Source: Hericium rajendrae (lineage: Eukaryota > Basidiomycota > Agaricomycetes > Russulales > Hericiaceae). Taken from it: DNA of 64,000 nucleotides. The stretch is from contig CM065879.1 in NCBI GenBank assembly GCA_033439255.1, forward strand, positions 600,501 through 664,500, in the 5' to 3' direction. Under the pieces are notes generated by a model. The model was not told the origin of the DNA and made no database searches. It worked only from the letters and a program-made list of their open reading frames with translations. Of the stretch, positions 1-9,229 are shown piece after piece. How positions within the stretch are numbered: the stretch's first letter is position 1; every line of letters starts with the position of its first letter. Made by a program: the position numbers and the translations under genes.

Positions 1-463
1 GAACCACCGGTTATGTCTTCCGTGGATTCGTTTTATCAGAGGAGCCTGACGCAATTGAAGTCTAGGCTTCAATTGGTTACATTGAATGATGTGGGCGCTT
101 GAAGCACATGCGGATATGTGTTGCTTTTTGTGGTCTAATTCAGTCTCTCAAATTCTTAACGTGCGGTATTCACTCATACGGGTTTGTTTCTGATCAGATG
201 AGACTGGCACGGCCAGAATTTCAGGCTTAAATGGTTCATGTCGAACGATATGGAAACACGATGCGTATGTGGATACGTTGCTTCTTTTTATGGTCTTGTT
301 TCAGCCCTCCAGTTCATCAATGTGCGATGACGCAGCTGGATGCACGGACTTGAACCGTTGGTGGCAGCTCTGGTCATTTTATGTCTGTCTGCGCCTGGCT
401 CCAGCTTGGATGGCTTGCGCGTTTGGCCAAGCTCAAAGGTGCCGCCCCAACTCACTGTCAATA
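1..463. other. Non-coding left flank with a diverged internal duplication
   Basis: No convincing gene is seen. Positions of about 100-175 and 255-330 resemble each other: both hold an ATGCG..ATATGTG-like start, a TTGCTT(C)TTTTT run, TGGTCT and a later AA(C/T)GTGCGRT. They read as two diverged direct copies. The transposon at 464 starts right after this stretch. Confidence 0.4.
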
Positions 464-492
464 AGATAGGCGACGCGCAAATCCCGCACCCC
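464..492 (+). repeat. Left terminal inverted repeat of the Tc1/mariner-like element
   Basis: It pairs with 3475-3503 in inverse orientation; one mismatch (C/T at the eighth base) in 29. TA at 462-463 is the target duplication. Confidence 0.88.
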
Positions 493-853
493 CTTATGTA
501 AGCACGCGGTACCCTCGACGGCGGTGACATCTCCTCCGCGGTGCATCAACTTGCTGCAAATCTGCTCTCTGGGAGCCATAGAATAGATGCTTGTTAATGA
601 ATCCCTGGAGACCGTTTTCGAAAATAATAAGAAGTGAAAGAGTTATAGTCTCATCTATTCAAAGTCACGAAAAACTTCGGCAAACAGCTTTTTCGGAGGT
701 TCTGAGCCCTCTGGAGCATTTTTATGTTTTCGACCTCACAACATTTGGCGGCGTAAGCGCCCAGCATGTGACTTAAGCGCCCTACACGTGATCGCATTGA
801 AGTTCGCCGTGCAGGGACCATAGGCATACGAAACAGCACCAGAAAGTGTCAAG

Positions 854-3302
854 ATGCCTGCAAAGTCGAAAGCCAACCGCGCGCACGCAAGAAATCTTCG
901 TTCTCGCGGCCAGACTCACCGTGATCCCATCCCAGAGATTCAATTTCCCGAGCCTGTCAGTCGAGATGACCCGGAATCAGACTTGGATGCCGAGTGGGAT
1001 TCAGAATGGGACGAGAACGACTCGTCAGCTCTCACAGATGTCCCGGACGACGATTCCGATCTCGAAGTCGAGCCGGATCTGGATGAAGAAGAGAAGCGCG
1101 TCCAAAACGAGGCAGATCTTGCCGCGTTCAATAACCGCCTCCGAAAAGGCCTGGCTGACGCGCTTGCCATCGAGAAGCACGAGAAGCAAGAGGGGAAGAA
1201 GCGCAGAGGGACACGATATGACAGATTAAGCAAGCGGACTGCCGAGCGCAAGCGAGCGAGGACGAAGAGAGAGGCAGACGATGACGAACGGCGTGGTTTT
1301 CGACAGATGTCCTTAGCAGCCATGTTTCATTCAAGCTCTGCTCCAAGCGAGCCCGAGCTGCCATCAGATTGTGAGGAGGTGAGTGCGAGAATTGTCTGCC
1401 TGAGCAAATCAGAAGGACTGATGGAAGGGCAGATTGATTGTTCCCAGCAGGATCTTCTCGACGATGGGACAGATGTTGACGAAGCAGAGTCTTCTGATGA
1501 GATTTCTGTTTCTCAGAAGCTCTCGGCTCTGATGGACGAGTATCGAGCACGAAAGAAGATGCCCAGCACAGTCGCATTCCTGCCGGCTGCTGATGCTGAG
1601 GCTGCGAACATCTCAGTGAACCAATATCATCACGAGGACAAGGAACGCCTGAGGCGCGCACGCAACGAGCTCACCAAACTCGCAAAGAGCAAGAAACTCG
1701 ATGTTCTTTTCCGCTCCCGCATCAATTTGATGGTCGGCAGCCTCAATCTTTTTCTCAATGCGGACACATCGTTCTCCTGGCGCGAAGCGTCAGCAATTGT
1801 CGCGAAAACAGCCGAGCGCAAGGAGTCGACGGCGCGAAGCATTCGCGACTGGATCCATGCATATCTCACATCAGGAAAGCTGCCCCTGCATCAATATGGC
1901 CGCTTCTCGAGCTCAATATTGGAGGAAGAAGATTTTGCACAGCAGATTCAGCTCCATCTCTTGGAGATCACCAAGGATGGCTATGTTCGGGCCCAGGACA
2001 TCGTTGATTATGTCACCAAACCGGAAATTCAGGAACAGCTCGGCAACACGGGCAGAAAGAAGACAACAATATTGGTGTGCACAGCGCAGCGATGGCTCCA
2101 CAAGATGAGCTGGCATTACGGGAAGAAGAAGAATGGAATGTACATTGATGGGCATGAGCGCGAAGATGTTGTGGACTACCGCAACAATTTTGTTATCCGC
2201 TGGAAGGAGTACGAGCGACGAATGGTGCATTATGACCAGGACGGCAATGCAAGCGCACCGACTGGGTTTCCTGTTCCACAGGGACCGAGGTTCCGGCTCT
2301 ATCTCATCACGCACGACGAGTCAACATTTTACCAGAATGATCGCCGGCGGCAGGTTTGGTCACACCCGAGCCAGGGACCGACTCCACAGCCGAAGGGAGA
2401 CGGCAAGTCATTGATGGTGTCTGATTTTCTTTGTCCTGACTTGGGTCGGCTCGTGCATGAGTGCCAGTGAGTTTTGAAGTCTAAATAATTTTGAATGTCA
2501 CTCAATCTTCATCAGAGAGGCTCGGATATTTTTCAGAGCAGGGAACAACCGTGACGGTTGGTTCAACAACGGTCATCTGCTCGCACAAACTGAAAAGGCA
2601 ATTGATATCTTCGAAGCCTTGACACACCGGCAAGCCACCGGACTCTTCATGTTCGACAATGCTTTGAATCACAAGAAGCGTGCCGATGACGCGCTCTCGT
2701 CGACAAAAATGCCGAAGCGGCCGAAGCACGGATGGTCGCATGTCAAAGATGGCCCGAAGATGCGTGATGGAATCTTGCCGGACGGCACCCGACAGCCGCT
2801 TTATTTCCCCAATGATCACCCAACCATGCCCGGCTGGTTCAAGGGCATGGAAGTGATTATCCGGGAACGGGGCCTGTGGCCGGACAATGGCCTTCCCGCG
2901 GCATGCGTGCCGAGATGCAGCAAGGACGGCATCAATTGTTGCTGCCGTCGGGTCCTCTACCACCAGGCAGACTTTGCAGGGCAGAAATCTGCTCTCGAAG
3001 AGCTCATCGAGAGACGGGGTCACATTTGTGATTTTTACCCCAAGTTTCACTGTGAGCTCAATTTTATTGAGCAGTACTGGGGAGCAGCAAAATTGCGCTA
3101 CCGCATCAGTCCTCGGACAAGCGATTTTGCCGAGATGGAACGCAACATCAAGGCATCGCTTGACGATGTCCCGTTGCTCACAATCCGGCGGTATGCTAAC
3201 CGCTCTGCACGATTTATCTCGGCTTATGGACAAGGTCTATCGGGTCCACAAGCAGCTTGGGCAAACCGGAGGTATCATGGGCATAAAATAAATCATAACT
3301 AA
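854..3302 (+). CDS. Transposase with DDE superfamily endonuclease domain
   Basis: Two exons, 854-2466 and 2516-3302, are joined by a 49-nt intron with a GTGAGT donor and give 799 residues. The first ~210 residues are acidic and basic low-complexity sequence. A helical DNA-binding part follows (about 270-400), then the catalytic fold: D488 in THDEST, D585 in MFDNALNH and E723 in LNFIEQYWG. These match the WSDES, QDN and LNPIE motifs of Tc1/mariner and IS630 transposases. About 137 residues lie between the second D and the E, far more than the 34-40 of classic members; the insert carries a Cys cluster (CVPRCSKDGINCCCRR) that could bind metal. The start is the first ATG in the open frame inside the element. 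The frame is intact. Confidence 0.85.
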
Positions 3303-3474
3303 ATAACAAAAATATCATACCTCCCGAAATGGTAGCAGAAGTAAAGAAATCACTTCCGAATAGATAGTTTAGATGTATCATACATTTCCTGTCCCCGCTG
3401 ACTTGACTAGGTGGTATACAAAGTCATACCCAGCAAATTTGGTGGTTCCCATGCCACATTACATAATGCTGTGA

Positions 3475-3503
3475 GGGGTGCGGGATTTGCGCGTCACCTA
3501 TCT
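3475..3503 (-). repeat. Right terminal inverted repeat of the Tc1/mariner-like element
   Basis: Inverse partner of 464-492, followed by TA at 3504-3505. Weak similarity continues inward (a TTATGTAA motif lies near both repeats). Confidence 0.88.
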
Positions 3504-4088
3504 TATATCCCGCAAGGTCAACAAGATTGTCCTCGGAAAGCCAATCCGAGTTTACCTCAAGCACCTTGCGCAGAATCACGATGGCAAGAAGACTAAGAGA
3601 GCCTGACTTTCTTACCTTGTATAATGAGGTGTGAACATGTGCAATTAGATGCTTTGACGTCTGTCCATCGTGACAGATGAATGGGCTTTCCGTCTGGGCT
3701 TCTCATCCGTGGTTTTCCGCTGCCGTTTCCGTAGGTGACTAGCCTTTTCAGTCAGACTTGAGCGTTACTGACTTGAACGGTCTATCGATCATGATTCTGT
3801 AAATTTTATTCTATCAAGCATTTCATTTGTTCTCCCTGTACTTTGCTCTCCTTCATTACAAAAATCGGGTGAATCCAGGCCTGGAATGAGGTGAACTATC
3901 CCACCGCATTTCTATTTTAGATGCAATACGGGATTTGGCTGACTCTCGTGAGATATCTGCGCAGATCACGGCAAACCTGGTGGAATCGAAGACAATCCCG
4001 AAGATGTCTGCCCACATGGGGTTCATCGAGGTATAAAAGTGTGGTACGGAGGCTGAACACCAACAGTGCTCAAGCCTCCAGCACAACC
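3504..4088 (+). promoter_or_regulatory. Upstream region of the first DUF5648 gene, with TATA box
   Basis: A TATAAAA sits at 4032-4038, 51 bases before the ATG. The stretch from TATA to ATG is shared in part with the second paralogue (GGTAC, GAGGCTGAACACC and CTCAAGCCTCCA recur in order at 6567-6605), so promoter and leader were duplicated with the gene. No gene is seen in this stretch. Confidence 0.6.
3557..3740 (+). repeat. Diverged upstream repeat, copy 1
   Basis: It shares ordered words with 5487-5690 (CAAGCACC, GAATCAC.ATGGCAAG, CCG.TG..TTCCGTAGGT) and more weakly with 5815-6030. The three read as decayed copies of one ~200-bp segment in the same orientation. Confidence 0.45.
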
Positions 4089-4690
4089 ATGAAGTTCTTC
4101 TTCACTCTCACTGCCACGCTCTTCTCTCTCAGCCAGACAGCAGCTTTACCCATCACTGCTCCCAATGCTCTCGAGGTCCGTCTTGTTTTCTGGGAATTGA
4201 TTCAAAAATCTTGACCGTTACCTGGTAGATGCGAGCGAGCGATACATGCGACCCCGGTGCAGCTGTCTCCTTCTTGAGAGGCTACAGCTACTCAGGCATT
4301 GACCATTTCTACACCACCAGCGGTGGAGAGTTGGAGAATGCAATTACCAACGGCGGCTACACCGCCGAGGGCATCGCCGCCCGAGTATTCACTGGTCAAG
4401 TTGACTCTAGTATCCCCCTCTATCACCTCTACAACTATCAGGGTGTTGACCACTTCTACACCACCTCCGTGTCGGAGCTTGATGCAGCCGAGCAGGGTGG
4501 CTACGTCTACGAAGAGATCGCAGCCTACGTGTACCCATCACAGATTTGCGGCAGCATCCCGCTGCTGAGGGGATACAGTGCTTCCGGTGTGGATCATTTC
4601 TACATGACATCGGCGGCAGAACTGGAGAATGCCGTCGCCAACGGTGATTATGTCTCTGAGGGCATCGCGGCATATGTTCTCCCTGCATGA
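4089..4690 (+). CDS. Secreted DUF5648 protein, paralogue 1
   Basis: Exons 4089-4175 and 4229-4690, with a 53-nt intron in phase 0, encode 182 residues. A signal peptide covers about residues 1-20 (MKFFFTLTATLF...TAALP). The rest is made of about three to four ~45-residue repeats around DHFYTTS and EGIAA(Y/R)V motifs, with shared Cys residues near the start and before the last repeat. This is the DUF5648 repeat, which is common in secreted fungal and bacterial proteins. Its function is not established; a cell-surface or extracellular binding role is an inference. It is the first of three tandem paralogues with the same two-exon layout, where the intron falls just after the signal/pro part. Confidence 0.85.
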
Positions 4691-5082
4691 ATGTGAAGTG
4701 AGACCATCTCCGGCATTGTTATATTTGCTCGGATATTGATAAACTGTGAACCTGGTATGCAGCCCACCCCTAAAACAAGAGAATTAGCATGTAGCGCACG
4801 CATACGACAATCTCAACTGTGCGCGAGGATTCGACATTTCACGGGGCGAACGTGCGACGTGCTGCTTCCCATGTGGTCACTGGCGACAGGATTGGTGGCT
4901 GGTGCTTGGGAGTGTTGAGGCAGTATAGTAGTAATCTTTGTTGGAGTTGAGTCCCTGCATGAATGTGGCAAACCTTGGAAAAGAGGGAATGTGAGTCGAC
5001 CCTACGCAGGCACTACAACGTTTCTGTACTCTTCGGCTCTAATTAAAAGAAAAAGAAAAATTTCCATCCTAAAATTCGGTAC
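4691..5082. other. Intergenic stretch downstream of DUF5648 paralogue 1
   Basis: No gene is seen. It contains the presumed 3' end of paralogue 1 and the transcription end of the minus-strand tRNA. Confidence 0.5.
5071..5074 (-). terminator. RNA polymerase III T-run behind tRNA-Gly
   Basis: AAAA on the plus strand is TTTT on the tRNA strand, eight bases after the discriminator base. Such runs end Pol III transcripts. Confidence 0.7.
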
Positions 5083-5153
5083 TGCATTAAGAGGGAATCG
5101 AACCCCCGGCGGGTCGATGGCAACGACCCAGGTTACCACTACCCCATTAATGC
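5083..5153 (-). tRNA. tRNA-Gly (anticodon GCC)
   Basis: A 71-nt cloverleaf, including the discriminator A, reads on the minus strand. The acceptor stem GCATTAA pairs with TTAATGC. The anticodon stem GGTCG/CGACC encloses the loop TTGCCAT with anticodon GCC. The T arm GGGGG/CCCTC (one G-U pair) surrounds TTCGATT. The B box GGTTCGATTCC is perfect and an A-box-like TGGGGTAGTGG is present. There is no intron, and CCA is not encoded, as usual in eukaryotes. A TTTT terminator follows. Confidence 0.92.
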
Positions 5154-6613
5154 CTTTCTTATAAGCCAAGACAAGTTAATTTAGCATTCAATCAGACCGA
5201 TTCAGACACGCGTCGACGTTCTGTTGCATTCTTCTTCGTCCTCTCATTCTATACGTGGCCCACTTACAAGGAGGGCTAAACATGGCATTCTGTCCCCATA
5301 TTCATGGCCCACAGGCCATTTCTAGCTAAACTTCTGGGAAGCCTCGAGGTGAGTTCTGTTTAAACTTCAGATAGTCGAGTCGTCGAGATCGAGGATCCAC
5401 TAGGATGCGCGCCCTTCATAAGTTGCATCTTCGCAGCATGTGTCCTTCACGCCAGTACGCCAGTCCTCGAGTAGTTAGCCCCAGGATTCAAGCACCATAA
5501 ATGTGTCGCCTCGGAATCACAATGGCAAGGAGGTCGGATAACTTCAGGTCTTTCCTGATGAGCCCGTTTGCCTTATAACACCAGATATGCAAACATGCTT
5601 AACCGCATCGTCTCATGCCTAAGTGTTGTCAGGCATGATCGAACCTTTCGTCTGCTGTTCTCCGCTGCAGGCTTCGTAGGTATTGCGTAGGTAAGTAGTT
5701 TTTGTGGTAGGATCAAAGCGTCGCAGGCTTGGACAGCATGATTCTACAAGCTTTGAGGTCTGTTGGGGAACCCCACTAGGGCCTTACGATTCAGGCCAGC
5801 TGACCGCTATTATTTCTTCGGAGTTACGACGGCACAGACGTCGGGAGAGCTTACATCAACTTCAGATCCTTCGTGATGGGCCGACTTACCTTACAACACG
5901 ACTCGGACGTGCGAACGTGTGCGGCTACACGGTTTCTTGACGTGATTTCGAGCATCCCGTCTGTCATTCTTTTGACATTCGCCACTACTACGAGTATATA
6001 CTTTGGTAAGCAGCCTTCCTAGTAGGATCAAAACGTCACTAACTTGCACAACCTACAGATCACAACTGCTCATGTTTTGTCGAGCCGGACTTTTTTCTCA
6101 CTGTGCCGCTATGATCTGTCGCTTTTTTGACATGTCGAAAAAATCGAATTCTGAGCGAGGCCAACGATCCACGCACTGACGTTCTCGTGTACCCCGTGTC
6201 TCTCGTGGATGCGAGCATCAGCGTCAACCACTCTGTGGCAGTGATAGTGTCATGCGTCTTTTTCTGCAAGGTTTGAACATGTCACATAGAATTCGCAGTT
6301 AACGTCCCTTGACTTCAGCCTTTCAATTTCCACCAGCATGCCTGTGACTCTTGTCGCCACTGTGCGCTTCTTTCTATCATGCTCGCATTCTGTTCATCCA
6401 GAGCTGCGAGGAAATCCTCCGCCACGCATATGTAGAACGGCGTTTCAACGGCTCTCTGAACTAATTGCGAAGTTATAGCAAGGTAGTAAGCACTAGAAGC
6501 AATCGGAGACTATTTCGTGCAATATCTTTCCGCGTGTATCCAGCCAGGCTTCATAGATAAAATGCGTGGTACAGAGGCTGAACACCGGCAGCTCTCAAGC
6601 CTCCAACTCAGTC
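5154..6613. other. Intergenic stretch upstream of DUF5648 paralogue 2
   Basis: No gene is supported. It contains two decayed copies of the upstream repeat (5487-5690 and 5815-6030), and, at 6567-6605, the leader words shared with paralogue 1. An AGATAAAATG at about 6555 sits where paralogue 1 has its TATA box. Confidence 0.5.
5487..6040 (+). repeat. Diverged upstream repeats, copies 2 and 3
   Basis: Copy 2 (5487-5720) and copy 3 (5815-6040) share TTCAG(A/G)TC.TTC.TGATG, (C/T)TTA(C/T)..., a CGTAGGT/TTTGGTAAG region and GTAGGATCAAA(G/A)CGTC. Copy 1 lies at 3557-3740. They seem to be relics of the tandem duplication that made the DUF5648 genes. Confidence 0.45.
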
Positions 6614-7236
6614 ATGAAGTTCTCCATCGCTCTTACTGCCGCAGTCTTCTCTCTCGGCCAAGCGGCGGCTTCGCCCATTAAGGCCCCTGACGCTCTCGGG
6701 GTCTGTCTCTTTGGCCGGAAGAAATTTCGGGAGATGCTGACCATCGATTGTATGCATAGATGCGAGCTGCTGCCTGCGGCGATCCCAACGCAGCTGTTCC
6801 TCTGTTGAGAGCTTACACCGCGCGGGGCACGGACCACTTCTACACCACCAGCGCCGCGGAGATGGAGAGCGCCATTGCCCAAAGCGACAACGGCCCCTAC
6901 ATCTTCGAAGGCAACCCCGCCCTCGTGCTCACCACGCAAGTCGATTTCACCGTCCCCCTGTACCGCCTCGACAACCCCAATACCATCGACCATTTCTACA
7001 CAACCTCCGCGTCCGAGCGCGACATGGCCATAGAGAACGATGGAGACAACTACGAGGAGATTGCGGCCTACGTCTACCCGTCGCAGATCTGTGGGAGCGT
7101 TCCGTTCCTGAGAGCTTGGAGCGTTCCGATGACGGATCACTTCTACACGACATCGGCGACGGAAATGGCGGCCGCTGTCGCAGATGATTCGTACGTCCAG
7201 GAGAACGTTAATTTGGGATATGTGCTGCCAGCTTAA
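6614..7236 (+). CDS. Secreted DUF5648 protein, paralogue 2
   Basis: Exons 6614-6700 and 6760-7236 (59-nt intron, phase 0) encode 187 residues. The signal peptide (MKFSIALTAAVFSLGQAAAS) and the first 29 residues line up one-to-one with paralogue 1, including PI(T/K)AP(N/D)AL before the splice site. Three DHFYTTS repeats and a YPSQICGS motif follow. This copy has an insertion (SDNGPYIFEGNPA) in its first repeat. The ATG is chosen by the signal peptide and by the match to paralogue 1. The function is unknown; it is presumably secreted. Confidence 0.85.
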
Positions 7237-8196
7237 GTTCGAGGTGAGAATATCTGCCATATCGTTCTCTGCAGCCTGATTTTTATGGACTGCAAACCCA
7301 GCCAATGTAATCGAGGATTGCAGAACCAGCGCTTACCTTGGTTGAAGCGTCTCAAGCCCGTCAGCTGTAGTTGTGATCTTATTTAGTACCTTCTCATGAA
7401 TTCCTCCCAAGATTTTTGAAGCGATATTGGCAGAGTTGAACGTTGAGACGCTGAGAGCATTTAGACTGGAACAATGTCCTGTCAAGTTTACAGTAAATGA
7501 AGCCGGCTAGTCCCGGTCTCAAATACTGTAAGCTCCTTCAAGTATGCGTCGGAGTCTCACTCGCTTTCCACCATGCCTTCCTTTTCCAAGAACGATGCGA
7601 CCCGTCGGTAATGACTTTATGGAGAAATGCGTCCTTCTGCAGCACACCCAGTCGATGAATGTGAGTGCCACGTATCTGGTCATTCAAACGAACTCGCATG
7701 TCTACCGTTTACATCAATCCAAGACTCAGCCCTTGGGCCTTAGACGGAGAAGGTATACTTCAGTCTATCATTTTTTGAAAATTTACGCGAACAGCTTGAA
7801 CGAGACCGCATGACATGATGTTGGCAGATAGATTGGCCATAAACAGTCCCTCTCCGCCGGTTCCCAGATGCCAGTCTCAGCGGACATGAATTTATTGCCG
7901 CATTATTTCCACGACCTTCGCTCAGGTGCAGCTGTGTACCTCTGTATCTGTGGTATTTGCACGCCTCAGTGTTGCACCCAGTCCATCACGTTCAGCCGCT
8001 GGCAGACACCAGGTGAGAGTCGAAGCTGGCGTAGTGGCGATCTTTTGCCGAAGGTCAATGGACATTGAGTGGAGTTTCACTCGTCAATGAAGATCCGCAC
8101 TGGCCGGGATCATGAGTTCTGTATCTAGGAACAAGTCGAATAAAGGCATTAAAACGCAGACGCACGCATGGTCCAATCTTGAATGAGTCGCACAAG
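7237..8196. other. Intergenic stretch before DUF5648 paralogue 3
   Basis: No gene is supported; short open frames here have no recognisable features. Confidence 0.45.
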
Positions 8197-8200
8197 ATGA
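8183..8200 (+). promoter_or_regulatory. Five-codon upstream ORF overlapping the start of DUF5648 paralogue 3
   Basis: ATG AGT CGC ACA AGA TGA ends in a TGA that overlaps the main ATG (8197) as ATGA. If the transcript includes it, it could lower or couple translation of the secreted protein. The transcript start is not known. Confidence 0.35.
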
Positions 8201-8843
8201 AGCTCTATTTCGCGCTCTTCGCCCTGGTATCGGTATCATCTTTATTCCAGCTCTCCTTCGCATCCAACCTCACCAGCGACGCAAGCAACTTCCAGGTACA
8301 ATTGATCTCCATCGGTTCACACACCATCCCGGCAGCTGACAAATTAATTCGCAGCTGCGACGACAGCAGGCGATCAGCGGCACCTGCTCGACCTGCGGCG
8401 ACCCCTGCTCCGCCGTCGCGTTCCTGCGAGGAAGCAGCGCCGCCGCAGGCGACCACTTCTACACGACCTCGCCTGCAGAAATGGAGAACGCCATCACGCA
8501 GCAGGGCTACGTATCCGAGGGCACCGCCTGCCAGCTCTTCGCCTTCCAGGCGACGGGTACAGTCCCGTTCTACCGTTTGAACAACCCGAGCATCGAGGAC
8601 CACTTCTATACAACCGATGCGAGCGAGCGGGACAATGCTGCCGAGACGCTAGGGTATGTGGAGGAGGGCATCACGGCGTTTGTCTATCCACAGCAGATAT
8701 GCGCGAGCGTACCGCTGTATCGGTTGGTTAGTGCGGAGGTTACGGATCATTTCTATACGACGTCTGAAACGGAGAGGGACGCGGCGATTGCGAGCGCAGG
8801 ATATATTTCAGAGGGAATAGCAGCGTTTGTGTTGCCCGCTTGA
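8197..8843 (+). CDS. Secreted DUF5648 protein, paralogue 3
   Basis: Exons 8197-8295 and 8355-8843 (59-nt intron, phase 0) encode 195 residues. A signal peptide spans about residues 1-23. After the intron a Cys-containing linker (SGTCSTCGDPCSA) leads into three DHFYTT(S/D) repeats and the closing EGIAAFVLPA shared by the family. This paralogue is the most diverged: its signal peptide and upstream region no longer resemble copies 1 and 2. The start is set by the signal peptide. Confidence 0.84.
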
Positions 8844-9229
8844 GGGTGTGGTTGATGGGACGCACGTTGGTACTCAAGGGGCTGCGTATAAACAGGTTTA
8901 GTCCTTCAGATAGTATAGATGGTATTCTCAATCCGTAATCACTTCGGGTTGTCCCATGCACATGCGATCCTGGAAGAAATCTTTGCGAAGCCACTGTTAT
9001 ACAAGGTAGACGAGGAGGCCACGAGCGAATGCCATGAGTATCGGGAGAAGGAGCTGCAAGGCCACAACGAATAATTCAACCACGACGTACGTTGCAGTAT
9101 ACGGATAACATAGAGAGCGCATATATCCGAGCCCTAGTCAAGCCTTGAGAAGTAAGATGACGTTAACCAATGACGCCAAAGTCAGTCAAACAAACCGAGC
9201 AAGCAGACGTTTCTAAACCAAGTTTGTCC
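8844..9229. other. Gap between convergent genes
   Basis: It separates the 3' ends of the plus-strand DUF5648 gene and the minus-strand F-box gene. Nothing else is seen. Confidence 0.5.

Larger units (their letters stand above)
464..3503 (+). mobile_element. Tc1/mariner-like (IS630 superfamily) DNA transposon, apparently complete
   Basis: The element is 3,040 bp long. It has inverted ends at 464-492 and 3475-3503 that agree at 28 of 29 positions and begin AGATAGG. TA lies on both sides (462-463 and 3504-3505), the target duplication of the Tc1/mariner group. It holds one spliced transposase gene in the plus direction with D, D and E motifs of this group. The near-identical ends and open gene suggest a young copy. 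The length is well above that of classic mariners (1.3-2.4 kb), which fits the long transposase. Confidence 0.85.
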
